This document shows, one piece after another, positions 29,924-39,359 of a DNA stretch of 64,000 nucleotides. Origin of the DNA: Gilliamella sp. wkB108 (lineage in GTDB: Bacteria > Pseudomonadota > Gammaproteobacteria > Enterobacterales > Orbaceae); the NCBI RefSeq assembly GCF_001690195.1, contig NZ_LZGM01000012.1, forward strand, positions 1 through 64,000. Direction: 5' to 3'. The notes under the pieces were generated by a model. The model did no database searches and was not told the DNA's origin. It saw only the letters and a list, made by a program, of their open reading frames with translations. The translations under genes were made by a program, and so were the position numbers. Each line of letters begins with the position of its first letter. Position 1 is the first letter of the stretch.

Positions 29924-32281
29924 TTACTGACGTTCATTTTGCCATATTGCGAACAAATTGTCGTATTTTTCTTGTTCCCGCCAAATATAGCTATGGAGTT
30001 GCGAAAGGAGGATTGGATCTTCTAAAATCGCTAGTTGTTGTTCTTTATTGATTTTATTCAAATCAGTTTGTTTATATAGCGCAATAAGTTCATCACGTTT
30101 TTGTTTATTCTTATCATTAACTAAATGCCTTGAGGTTGATAACGCACAAGCTAACGCATTATAAATCGGATCAATCAGTGCCATTATAAAGCCGTGTTCA
30201 ACCATAGCAGCTTCAGTTGTCACCAAATATTCACCGGTTAAGGTAACAGCGCGAGTCGGGTGAGTCTCTTCTGGGGTTAAAAATAAGCCAGCTTTTTTAG
30301 CCTTCATCCCGATACTTGAAAGTCCGGAAACGCGTATAACCAGTGGAGAGATTGTCAACGGGATAAGTATAGCGATGTACCAATAGGTAAATTGTGGATT
30401 TAACCAAATAATGATCCACAGCCAAACAATACCTAATAACGAGAGTGGCCAACAAAAATAAAAAGATTCACCCCAAGTTAACACATCATCGTTTCTTGAC
30501 GGTGATTTCCATTGAATTTTACTGCCCATCCAGGCTTTTAATACAAATTTACTGTGAAAGATCATGCGGATCGGCGCTAAAATCATTGACCATAACATCT
30601 CAATAAATATGGAGAGTGTAAGTTTAAAAATTCCACCAACATCTTTTGCGCCAGTTCGGGCAATAATAATGGAATAACTGAAAAATTTCGGTGCGAACAG
30701 TAAAAACATGGTTGTCGATAAAAGCTGTATGGCTAAATTTTCATCCCACCTCGGCCATGTTGGATAAAACTGGTTAGGTTGGAAGAAATATTGTTGGTCA
30801 GAGAGATTAAACACTAATAATAACAGTGTGGAAAAAATCAAGAATATTAACCAGAGTAAAGAGGATATATATGCCATACCACTGGTTGCAAACATGACTC
30901 TGTGAGTTAAAGTGATGCCACTTTTAAATATTAATTTAAGGTTGATCAAATTACCCATACACCAACGATTATCACGTTTAAGATCTTCAATCATATTACC
31001 CGGTAACTCTTCATAACTACCATTCATATTATAAGCGATCCAAACACCATAACCGGCTCGACGCATTAAAGCTGCTTCAACCAGATCATGTGATAAAATA
31101 TGCAAAGGGCCTTTACGTTTTTTCAGTGGTGATAAAATACAATGCTCAATAAAAGGTTTTAAGCGGATCATAGCATTATGCCCCCAATACTGGGCTTCAC
31201 TTAATTGCCAGAAGTGGGTACCTGAACAGAAAATATCACTGTAAATTTGGTTAGCAAATTGTTGGATGCGCCCATATAGGGTTTTCATCCTGACTGATTT
31301 AGGTGGAGATTGTAAGATCCCTGCCTTTGGCGTCATCTCCATCATCGCAACCATGCTCAAAATACAATCACCAGTCATAATGCTATCGGCATCGAGAATC
31401 ATCATATATTCATAAAGATGTCCCCAACGACGGCAAAAGTCATCAATGTTACCACTTTTACGTTTTACCCGACGTTTACGGTGACGATAAAAGATATTGC
31501 AACCATTATCTGCTTTTTGTGCATTAAAGTCAGCCCATGCCTTAAGTTCATTAACATAGATATCTGGATCGTTAGTATCACTTAAAATATAGAAATCACA
31601 ACATTGAGCATGTCCTGTCTCTATTAATGACTGGTAGGTTGCTTGTAATCCAGCAAAAACGCGGGCGACATCTTCATTACAAATAGGCATCACCAGTGCT
31701 GTTCGGTGTTTAGGGTCAATATGTGCGGCAGGATCTTTCGGAATTGGAATAGTATAACGGTCTTTCCCCATAACCGCCAAAATTAATCCCATTATGCTAG
31801 TCCAAAAGCCAATAGAGATCCAAAAAAATAAAATGGCAAATAATCCTATGATAATCCATTGTATAATATAAGGAATTATACTATAAATAGCTAATTCAGG
31901 ATTAATCTCCCAGTTACTCCAAAAGCTAATTCGATGCCAGCTTTGGTAGGGTAGTAGCGACGATAAATAGAAGGTTCCAAAGTAGGTTTGAACTACAATG
32001 AAAGCTAACATAATTAAACGACGTATTATGGCAATAAAATTAATACCCGCTTTTATTGTAGCTTTACAGCGTTGATTCCAGCGTTGTGGTTGAATCGCTA
32101 CCCGATCAATTTCGGGATAACTAGGTTGTTGCTCTCTTTCATCATTAAAAGTTGTTGTTTGTCCAATTTGTTTTAAACGATGTTTTAAAAACGTTAAATC
32201 ATTGGACAGATCTTCATTGTTTTCTGATTTCGAACGCCAATTGTTGGCGTCAGAAAGGTTTGAAAAGTAATCTATTTTCAT
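29924..32281 (-). CDS. opgH: Glucans biosynthesis glucosyltransferase OpgH (MdoH)
   Basis: Inner-membrane family-2 glycosyltransferase that polymerises UDP-glucose into the backbone of osmoregulated periplasmic glucans. N-terminal membrane segments (about 88-110 and 135-165), a cytoplasmic catalytic domain with the acidic motifs MMILDADSIM and SHDLVEAALMRRAGYGVW, the acceptor motif RDNRWCMGN, then several C-terminal membrane helices. At 785 residues it is shorter than E. coli OpgH (about 850), mainly at the termini. It starts 24 bp after opgG. Confidence 0.95.
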   Translation of the reverse strand: MKIDYFSNLSDANNWRSKSENNEDLSNDLTFLKHRLKQIGQTTTFNDEREQQPSYPEIDRVAIQPQRWNQRCKATIKAGINFIAIIRRLIMLAFIVVQTYFGTFYLSSLLPYQSWHRISFWSNWEINPELAIYSIIPYIIQWIIIGLFAILFFWISIGFWTSIMGLILAVMGKDRYTIPIPKDPAAHIDPKHRTALVMPICNEDVARVFAGLQATYQSLIETGHAQCCDFYILSDTNDPDIYVNELKAWADFNAQKADNGCNIFYRHRKRRVKRKSGNIDDFCRRWGHLYEYMMILDADSIMTGDCILSMVAMMEMTPKAGILQSPPKSVRMKTLYGRIQQFANQIYSDIFCSGTHFWQLSEAQYWGHNAMIRLKPFIEHCILSPLKKRKGPLHILSHDLVEAALMRRAGYGVWIAYNMNGSYEELPGNMIEDLKRDNRWCMGNLINLKLIFKSGITLTHRVMFATSGMAYISSLLWLIFLIFSTLLLLVFNLSDQQYFFQPNQFYPTWPRWDENLAIQLLSTTMFLLFAPKFFSYSIIIARTGAKDVGGIFKLTLSIFIEMLWSMILAPIRMIFHSKFVLKAWMGSKIQWKSPSRNDDVLTWGESFYFCWPLSLLGIVWLWIIIWLNPQFTYWYIAILIPLTISPLVIRVSGLSSIGMKAKKAGLFLTPEETHPTRAVTLTGEYLVTTEAAMVEHGFIMALIDPIYNALACALSTSRHLVNDKNKQKRDELIALYKQTDLNKINKEQQLAILEDPILLSQLHSYIWREQEKYDNLFAIWQNERQ

Positions 32282-32305
32282 CTTATTATCTTATTATTAT
32301 AATAA

Positions 32306-33868
32306 TTATTGTGCAGGATATTGCCCACTCCACGTTTCAGATAAAACTTCATTTGTTTTTTCTGATAATAATTGAATGCGAATATCCGTGGCCTTTTTAT
32401 TGTCTTCAACATTGAAGCGAACCAGTACTCGCCACCCCTTAATAATCGGGTTATATTGTGCTTCACAACTGACAATAGAACCATTATTAATGCTTGAATT
32501 AATTTTAACTGGTATTTGTTTAGAAAGTTGCGGTCCAGCAAAATCAATTACATAGGCGTTAGAACCGTCCAGTTTACGAACTAAATTAGCTTGTTTTATA
32601 TCACCTAGTGATAAACGTGTACTAATTGCTCTTGCTACACTATCTGGATAACGTTGTAACTCATTTAAGGAGTAATGTAAACGATATTTAATATCAAGTG
32701 TATCGCCACCTTTATATTGTTTTTGCGGTACCCAAAAAGCCACGATATTGTCGTTTGTTTCATCTGCTGTTGGGATTTCAACAAGTTCAACACGCCCTTT
32801 TTGCCAATCACCTAATATTTCAGTCCAAACACTTGGCCGTCTTTCATAGTGATCATCAAGATCTTGGTAATCATCAAAGCCTTTATCTCTCTGTATTAAT
32901 CCGAATGATTTAGGATTTTCTAAAGTATATGAAGAAAATGATAAGCGTTTAGGGTTATTTAATGGACGCCAAATCCATTCATTATTATTGGCTAAAATTG
33001 ATAAACCATTAGAATCATGCATCGCTGGGCGATAATTTAATAAAGGTGAAGGCTGATTAGGTCCAAACAAGAACATACTTGTTAAAGGTGCAATACCAAG
33101 TTTTTTAACCGAGTCACGGAAAAATATTTTGGCTTCTACTGTGACGGTAGTATCAACACTTGGTACTAAAGTTAGTTTATAAGCACCAGCAACATGTGGA
33201 GAATCAAGTAAAGCATAAATGACTAAATGTTTTTGATTTGGTTCAGGTCTTTCAATCCAAAATTCTTTAAAACGTGGAAACTCTTCACCAGTCATCTCCC
33301 CGGTATCAATCGCCAAGCCACGAGCAGATAGACCATATCGTTGATCTTTGCCTACAGCCCGAAAGTAACTCCCGCCGAGTGCAGTAAAAATTTCATCGTC
33401 AGTTTTATCTGGTGAATTGATAGGATAGTGAACTTTAAAACCCGCAAATCCTAGGTGTTTAGTATCTAACTTATCTAACTTGATTTTACTTAGATCAAAA
33501 TAGCTAGGATCAAATTTTATTTCATTAACTTGATTATTTACAATTTCATTGATTTTTACCGGTGTATCAAAATACATACCTTCATGATAAAACTCAAGTT
33601 TAAAACGACTTTTTCGATCTCCCCAATAAGCTTTAGGGTGGTTAAAAAAGATTTTTTGGTAATCTGCAAATTGTAACGAAGCTAATTCATTAGGAATATT
33701 TTTAGATGGTTGCACATAAGCTTTCTTTGATAGATTTTCTGCTTCTGTTACTACATCATCGAACGAAAAAGCCCATGATGAAAAACTTAGACAAGAAATT
33801 GAGCATACACAAAGTAGCTTGAAAGTTATTTTTTTATTGAAGTGACTTATTGGTAATAAATTAAACAT
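32306..33868 (-). CDS. opgG: Periplasmic glucan biosynthesis protein OpgG (MdoG)
   Basis: Periplasmic protein required for periplasmic glucan synthesis, acting with OpgH. The signal peptide (hydrophobic core about residues 16-30, then SSWAF) precedes FDDVVTEAENLSKKAY. Family blocks include FNHPKAYWGDRKSRFKLEFYHEGMYFD, GFAGFKVHYPINSPDK, FFRDSVKKLGIAPLTSMFLFG and HDSNGL. 520 residues, full length. Unlike E. coli, an unrelated lipoprotein gene lies only 18 bp upstream in the same direction. Confidence 0.95.
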   Translation of the reverse strand: MFNLLPISHFNKKITFKLLCVCSISCLSFSSWAFSFDDVVTEAENLSKKAYVQPSKNIPNELASLQFADYQKIFFNHPKAYWGDRKSRFKLEFYHEGMYFDTPVKINEIVNNQVNEIKFDPSYFDLSKIKLDKLDTKHLGFAGFKVHYPINSPDKTDDEIFTALGGSYFRAVGKDQRYGLSARGLAIDTGEMTGEEFPRFKEFWIERPEPNQKHLVIYALLDSPHVAGAYKLTLVPSVDTTVTVEAKIFFRDSVKKLGIAPLTSMFLFGPNQPSPLLNYRPAMHDSNGLSILANNNEWIWRPLNNPKRLSFSSYTLENPKSFGLIQRDKGFDDYQDLDDHYERRPSVWTEILGDWQKGRVELVEIPTADETNDNIVAFWVPQKQYKGGDTLDIKYRLHYSLNELQRYPDSVARAISTRLSLGDIKQANLVRKLDGSNAYVIDFAGPQLSKQIPVKINSSINNGSIVSCEAQYNPIIKGWRVLVRFNVEDNKKATDIRIQLLSEKTNEVLSETWSGQYPAQ

Positions 33869-33886
33869 AAAATACTCGCGTTAGTA

Positions 33887-34555
33887 TTATCTAAAAATAT
33901 TAAAGTAATTGATAATATTAGTCTTTGGATCAGTTAAGCATTTTTCAACATAGTCCGTTTTCAATTCTTGGGTAATGCTTGGATTTTCGTCTATTAGAAA
34001 ATGAGAATAGTTATCTTGGGTAACTTTGGTATTTAAAGTTGACATATTTTGATCTGACATCTTAAATAATGGTTGGTAAGTTTTTGTAATCTTAGCCGTG
34101 TCTTTGCTGTAAATTGCAACGACAAAATCGGCTGAAAGTCGGCAATAATTATTAATATTAGCTTCGGTAGCTTCAATTTTACTTAATTCGATGCTGTGGT
34201 CGGCTTCGCTTTCTTCAATGATTTTTTTAATTTCAACATCATATTTTAATTTGTAATACTCTTGAAGATAAAAACTCAAAACACATGCAGAAGGATTTTC
34301 ATCAGCGTTGCAGGCTAGTATACCGTGTTTTGTAATATAACTATCAAAATTTTTATCGCCAACAAGTTGAAGTAATTGTTTTTTTGCATTTACTACATAG
34401 GAGTTATTTTGTTCGGTTTGCTGTTTTAAAAAGGTTAATTGATCGACTTCGACGTTTTGTTCGTCCTGTACGACAATTGGAGGCACAGTTTTCTTTGCAC
34501 AACTTGTGACAAGAATAGAGACAATGGCGCATGTAAGGATATTACTTATTTTCAT
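33887..34555 (-). CDS. Uncharacterised lipoprotein heading the opgGH operon
   Basis: Not recognised. The N terminus MKISNILTCAIVSILVTSC is a type II signal peptide with lipobox LVTSC, so Cys19 should be lipidated. The residue at +2 is Ala, so there is no inner-membrane Asp retention signal and outer-membrane sorting is likely. The mature protein is helical and charged, with four further cysteines (82, 91, 138, 206) that could form two disulfides. It ends 18 bp before opgG, so co-transcription with opgGH is likely. A role in glucan synthesis or osmotic adaptation is inference from position only. Confidence 0.75.
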   Translation of the reverse strand: MKISNILTCAIVSILVTSCAKKTVPPIVVQDEQNVEVDQLTFLKQQTEQNNSYVVNAKKQLLQLVGDKNFDSYITKHGILACNADENPSACVLSFYLQEYYKLKYDVEIKKIIEESEADHSIELSKIEATEANINNYCRLSADFVVAIYSKDTAKITKTYQPLFKMSDQNMSTLNTKVTQDNYSHFLIDENPSITQELKTDYVEKCLTDPKTNIINYFNIFR

Positions 34556-34610
34556 ATATAAAATTCCATGAACATATTCTTGAGTCGTAATTTATGGTTA
34601 GGCTACTATA

Positions 34611-34624
34611 CTACTAATTAGTAG
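34611..34624. promoter_or_regulatory. Palindrome upstream of the lipoprotein-opgGH operon
   Basis: CTACTAATTAGTAG is a perfect 14-bp palindrome about 56 bp upstream of the lipoprotein start, where an operator could sit. The cognate regulator is unknown. Confidence 0.3.
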
Positions 34625-34722
34625 CGACGCGAAATTATATACTCATATTTTTTTAAATACACTAGGTAATTAAATTAAATCTATAAAAAAAGCGTACTTA
34701 ATATACAGTAGCACCTTAAATA

Positions 34723-34962
34723 TTAATGATGACATATTGTTTTCTTATCGACTGTAAACTCTGTATCATCAGAAACGGAAGGTTTAAACTTTCCTTTTGC
34801 TTTAAGGAAAGCAATAAGTTGTTCTGCGTTCATATCGGCCTGAGAGCAAGTATGAAATCTTGCATCTTTACCAAATTTTTGGTGAATAGCGTCAAGTAGT
34901 GAGGATTCTGTATAACTGTTTCCAGTCATCATATGTAGTACTTCGTGGCCATGAATTGACAA
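34723..34962 (-). CDS. yecH: YecH-family small metal-binding-like protein
   Basis: Matches E. coli YecH: SIHGHEVLHMM, FGKDARFHTCSQADMNAEQLIAFLKAKGKF, and a terminal CHH. The His and Cys residues look like a metal site; the function is unknown. The upstream ATG at 34992 would add an unmatched extension that contains the sequence GGGAGG. That sequence is an excellent ribosome binding site for a TTG at 34962, 8 nt downstream. The TTG start gives 79 residues, the same as E. coli YecH. I therefore choose the TTG. Confidence 0.8.
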   Translation of the reverse strand: MSIHGHEVLHMMTGNSYTESSLLDAIHQKFGKDARFHTCSQADMNAEQLIAFLKAKGKFKPSVSDDTEFTVDKKTICHH

Positions 34963-35087
34963 AATAAATTCCTCCCTTAAATATCCATTCAAATAACTTA
35001 TATAATAATTTTAATGAGTGAAGAAAGATATCAGATATTATCAAGAAAAAAAAGAGCTTTAACGTTAAAATATAGTTAATTAGTGTG

Positions 35088-35117
35088 ACTTACCTCTGAA
35101 GATGAACAGGGGTAAGT
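35088..35117. repeat. Stem-loop between rnb and yecH
   Basis: ACTTACCTCTG and CAGGGGTAAGT pair over 11 bp with one G-T wobble around an 8-base loop, about 50 bp past the rnb stop on the minus strand. No T-run follows directly. Probably the 3' end structure of the rnb mRNA. Confidence 0.45.
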
Positions 35118-35164
35118 ACAGGTTAACCATGAAAGAAAAAAATCCTAACTATTATTTCGGCAGT

Positions 35165-37108
35165 TTATTGGGTTTGGTTATTTGCTAATTTTGCAATAAT
35201 TGTTTGATTTTCCCGTTTAACTTGATGTATTAAAATAGGAATTGTATCGGTTAGTTTATAACAAATATCATCTTTAATTTTTATCATCCCTTCGTCTGGC
35301 AGTGAAGTGATCTCATCACGAACTGCATGGATCATTGACAAAGGAACAAAAGCATAAGCGCCAATATCGATTAAACGTACTCTTGCCCCACCTCGATTAA
35401 TATCAACGATTTCGGCTTGATAATTTTCACCAATTTTATTTGAAAGATATTGCGCATAAAGATTTTCGGCGATGTCGCGTTCAGCATAACGTAACATTTT
35501 TCGTTTCTCATTCATGGTCTTCAATTGCTCTTGATCTGGTTCAGTCAATGATTGTGAACGTATGTAAGCTTTGATTAGACGATGGTTAATCATGTCACCA
35601 TATTTACGAATAGGAGAAGTCCATGTAGCATATGCTTCAAAGCCCAATCCGAAATGGGGTTGAGCTATAATTGAAAAATCTGCTGGACTTTGAAATTTAC
35701 GTAATCTTGCCGTTAAAAACGAGTCGTTATCGATCTGGCGTCGAAGTTTGATATAACCGTCAAACGATAACAGTGTATCTTTATCAAAATCAGTGATCCC
35801 ATGGTCATTTAAAGTCTTTAAGATTTGATCAATATATTTAGGATCAAAACCGCTATGGATATTAAAAATACCAAAACCAATCTTGTGTTGTAGTTGCATT
35901 GTTAATGCTTGGTTAGCGATAACCATGATCTCTTCAACAATGCGATTGGCAATGCGACGTGGATCTTTGATGATCGAGGTAACTTGACGATTTTCATCAA
36001 GCACAAAACGATAGTCATTATTATCTTTAAAGACTAAAGCATGGCTTTCTCGCCAATTCAGTCTGATATTTGCAAGGGTGGATAACAAATTGAGCTGTTC
36101 AGGTAAAGTAGGATGATCCGAAAATAGCTCACTACCATTTTCTAAAAAGTCAGAAACATTGTTATAAGAAAGCTTCGCTTTCGATTCAATCCATGCCGGA
36201 ATAAATGCGATGTTATCTAAAATATTGCCGGTTTGGTCAATCGTCATTTTACAAACCATTGCTGGGCGTTTTTGATTAGCCTGTAATGAGCAGAGTTCAT
36301 TGGCTAGTACTTTAGGTAGCATGGGAATATTAAAATCAGGTAAATAGGTGGTGAAATTCCTGTTTTTAGCAATATTATCAAGTTGACTTTCCGATAGCAC
36401 ATAAGCTGTCGGATCGGCTATGGCAACCATGAGTTGAAAATGACCTTGTTCATCTTGTGATACCGTAATGGCATCATCCATATCTTGCGTATCTTCACTA
36501 TCGATGGTAAAGAAGTTTATATCGGTAAGATCTTGGCGATTATCAAGTTCACTATCAGCTATGGTTAAGGTTTCAATTTCTGGTGCATCGGGTTCGAGAT
36601 CATAACGCGCCAGTGTTTTTAACCATAATAGATATGGTGAACTATCTTCTACAATAAAGCGACTGATTTCTGCATAAAAACTATTTTTGTTGTCTTCCAA
36701 TGGATGAGAAGTCAGGGTTGCCACTACCCAATCACCTTCTTTTAATCTTTCGTTAACTTGTTTATTCACTTTACAGCGAATTGAAAAGTAAGCGGGCATA
36801 TTTTCAGGGTAGATCACCAGACTTCGATCTTGGAAGCCTATTTTACCGATAAATTTTTGCAAAGCACTTTCAATCAATGCTTCTGGTTCAAATGATTCTT
36901 TATCGTTATGACTAATTACTGTACCGGAGACTTTATCACCACTACATACCATTTTCATCTTAGCAACCGGAATAAAGTAGCTGGTTTTATTATCAACATC
37001 TAGAAAACCAAATCCTTTTTCATGTGCGCGAACGATACCTTCAACGCGAGGCGTTTGTTCGTGAAGTTCTTGTTTTAATTGTGCAAGTAGAGGGTTATTT
37101 AAAAGCAT
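35165..37108 (-). CDS. rnb: Exoribonuclease II
   Basis: Processive 3'-5' exoribonuclease. N-terminal cold-shock domains ([17 protein letters not shown]), the RNB domain with the Asp cluster [31 protein letters not shown], and a C-terminal S1 domain. The frame extends to 37150, but [21 protein letters not shown] at 37108 aligns with E. coli [21 protein letters not shown]. 647 residues. rnb and rnr are both present, so this genome keeps both RNB-type enzymes. Confidence 0.95.
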   Translation of the reverse strand: [647 protein letters not shown]

Positions 37109-37245
37109 GCGGTGTACTACCATAAAAAAATGAATTCTCGATTCTATCACAGTTATTCATATTGTGAATATTGATTTAGTTAAAGATCAGTTTGTAAAAT
37201 ATACGTATACTAAACTATTTTTCACATAATGAATTGAGCCAACTT

Positions 37246-37992
37246 ATGAAATTAAACTTTAAGTTACAAGGTCAAGGTCAACCTATTATATTCATGCATG
37301 GTGTTTTTGGTAGTTTGACTAATTTGTCTATGTTAGCAAGAGATTTAATGCAAAATTATCAAACTATACAAGTTGATCTGCGTAATCATGGATTGTCACC
37401 TTGGTCAGATGAGATGAATTTTCAGGTAATGGCGCAGGACATTGCGGAACTTTGTCATGATTTGCATTTAAATGATGTGATTATGATTGGTCATTCTATG
37501 GGAGGGAAAGTCGCTTTACAATTAACCCAAGTGATCCCTGAGTTAATTACGCAAACGGTGGCTATAGATATTGCACCGGTTAAATACATTGATTCGCCTA
37601 ATAATCATGTCTTAGATGCTTTAAACCAATGTATTTCTCAAAATATTACCGACAAAAATAAGATCATTAACGTTATGCAAAATAAGGGAATAGATGAAGC
37701 AACCATTCAATTTTTGCTCAAATCCTTTAAACAGGAACATTGGTTATTTAATGTTGAAGTGATTAACAAACAATATCATCATTTGTGTGATTGGCAAACA
37801 ATCTCACCTTGGTTAAAGCCAACATTATTTATTCGTGGAGCGAAATCTAATTATGTTGCAACAGCTTATTATACAAAGATTTTTAAACAATTTCCTAACG
37901 CAACTATTGAAACAGTGATCGATGCTGGCCATAATGTACATGCAGAAAAAACAGCACAAGTTCTGCAAATATTACATAATTGGTTAAATTAA
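37246..37992 (+). CDS. ybfF: Alpha/beta-hydrolase, YbfF esterase
   Basis: Cytosolic acyl-esterase family. HGVFGSLTNLSMLARDL near the N terminus (oxyanion region), nucleophile Ser in IGHSMGGKVA (about residue 89), acidic residue in the AIDIAP region and His in DAGHNVHAEK. Collinear with E. coli YbfF. The frame begins at a TTG (37234), but MKLNFKLQGQ at 37246 matches E. coli MKLNIRAQ. It is divergent from rnb and convergent with ppdC. Confidence 0.9.
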   Translation: MKLNFKLQGQGQPIIFMHGVFGSLTNLSMLARDLMQNYQTIQVDLRNHGLSPWSDEMNFQVMAQDIAELCHDLHLNDVIMIGHSMGGKVALQLTQVIPELITQTVAIDIAPVKYIDSPNNHVLDALNQCISQNITDKNKIINVMQNKGIDEATIQFLLKSFKQEHWLFNVEVINKQYHHLCDWQTISPWLKPTLFIRGAKSNYVATAYYTKIFKQFPNATIETVIDAGHNVHAEKTAQVLQILHNWLN

Positions 37993-38043
37993 CTAGCACA
38001 TATATTAATAATAATCTAAATTTATTCCTGATACTGGTGTGGA

Positions 38044-38382
38044 TCAATATAATATAGATTCATTGCAAAATAGGCGTTGCTGCTGTATTTCTTTCTGATT
38101 AGGTATAGTTATTATCACCAATACCATTTTGCATTGAGTATTAAGTGGTTGAGTTTGTATCGCATATCGCCACCCTTTAGGTATGATTTTATCGGCATTT
38201 TGTGGGTAGCTATCAAGTAATGCAAAAGCAATTTTATCGGCTTTTAATCTATTAGATAAGAAGTGATATTGTTTGACTATTACTTGTTGATAGTTGATAA
38301 AACCAAGTAGCATTATCGAAAAAAGTAGTGTCGCTACCATTACTTCGATCAGACTAAATCCATTGCTAGGTGTATTATTCAC
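38044..38382 (-). CDS. ppdC: Minor pseudopilin PpdC-like
   Basis: Type IV pilin-like protein with leader NNTPSNG followed by FSLIEVMVATLLFSIMLLGF, the prepilin peptidase site (G/F) with Glu at +5. The long frame starts at 38433 well inside ygdB. The GTG at 38382 gives an 8-residue leader and a short overlap with the ygdB stop, which fits prepilins better. Fourth and last gene of the ppdA-ppdB-ygdB-ppdC cluster; recC, the usual next gene, is absent. Confidence 0.75.
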   Translation of the reverse strand: MNNTPSNGFSLIEVMVATLLFSIMLLGFINYQQVIVKQYHFLSNRLKADKIAFALLDSYPQNADKIIPKGWRYAIQTQPLNTQCKMVLVIITIPNQKEIQQQRLFCNESILY

Positions 38383-38812
38383 AATCAGTACTCTTTTTTT
38401 CCGGACAATAGTCAAGCCAATGACCTTTTTCAATCACTAACTTATTTTTATCAAAATAGGCTAAATGATAAACAAAGAAATCATCAGTTTCACCACGTAC
38501 TAAAACATAGTTATTAATGTCTAAATGTGATTTTTTGATACAAACTGTTAGTTGATAAGTTGCTTCTGTTAAACATTGCCAATTATCGGTTGGGGCTGAC
38601 CAATTTTGATAAATTCCCCAAGTTAAGGATGAACTTGCTTGGTTGAATTTTCGATAATAAAGACTTTCCATAATGATCGTTTTTTGCCAAGAAATAATAA
38701 ATAAATTAAAACCAGTTAAGAGTATTAAACCTACTACCATTAAAATAACCATCATTGCGATGGTACTAAATCCTGATGCTGTAATAGGTGGTGAATTAAA
38801 ATAGGTTTTCAT
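38375..38812 (-). CDS. ygdB: Minor pseudopilin-associated YgdB-like protein
   Basis: The N-terminal segment SG/FSTIAMMVILMVVGLILLTG is prepilin-like but lacks Glu5, as in E. coli YgdB and other GspK-like minor pilins. The C terminus GHWLDYCPEKKSTDC mirrors E. coli GWSDFCPLKERALC. It overlaps ppdB upstream and ppdC downstream. Probably part of the pilus-initiation tip complex. Confidence 0.8.
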   Translation of the reverse strand: MKTYFNSPPITASGFSTIAMMVILMVVGLILLTGFNLFIISWQKTIIMESLYYRKFNQASSSLTWGIYQNWSAPTDNWQCLTEATYQLTVCIKKSHLDINNYVLVRGETDDFFVYHLAYFDKNKLVIEKGHWLDYCPEKKSTDCE

Positions 38813-39359
38813 TTTTTATGATCTTCGTCATATGATAGTTGATTTGTTGGTTATTAATTAGTTCAACATCTAAGGATAATTCAATGGTATTAGCTCGCTG
38901 TGTGATACTAAAATGTGTGACTTTAAATTCAGCTGGATCGAATAGTTTTTCCCAATTACTACCTTGGCAATTAATTGATCCGGTTTTATATTCAAGATTA
39001 TTTTTGTGAAAACGATAACTAAATACATCTGAATTCTTTATCTTAAGAGGGTTATGGATCCAATCATGACGAATTTCACTATCGTAACGAATAATAATAC
39101 AGTTGCGTTGTTGATTGATCTCAAGTGCTTTGATTTTCATTTTAGTCGGGCTATTGGCAATAAAACCTGCCCGACGAATATCTTTTGCTAATCCGGCTAT
39201 TGCATATTGAACATTTTGCTCTAAGCGAATGCGCTGATAGTTTTGTATTATGTAAGTTTGTAATTGAACATAAAAAGTAGAACATCCCAGTATAATAAGG
39301 CTAGATAATGCTATACTAATTAACATTTCCACTAGTGAGAAACCAGATACTTTTAACAT
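38796..39359 (-). CDS. ppdB: Minor pseudopilin PpdB (PilW/GspJ-like)
   Basis: Short leader MLKVSG, then FSLVEMLISIALSSLIILGCSTFY, with Glu at +5 for assembly. Downstream AKDIRRAGF and SINCQGSNWEKLFDP match E. coli PpdB features (AKHLQRAGY, SCEGKGWDKVTNP). The upstream ATG at 39395 would give an unusually long leader inside ppdA. The ATG at 39359 overlaps the ppdA stop by 7 bases and is preferred. Confidence 0.82.
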   Translation of the reverse strand: MLKVSGFSLVEMLISIALSSLIILGCSTFYVQLQTYIIQNYQRIRLEQNVQYAIAGLAKDIRRAGFIANSPTKMKIKALEINQQRNCIIIRYDSEIRHDWIHNPLKIKNSDVFSYRFHKNNLEYKTGSINCQGSNWEKLFDPAEFKVTHFSITQRANTIELSLDVELINNQQINYHMTKIIKNENLF

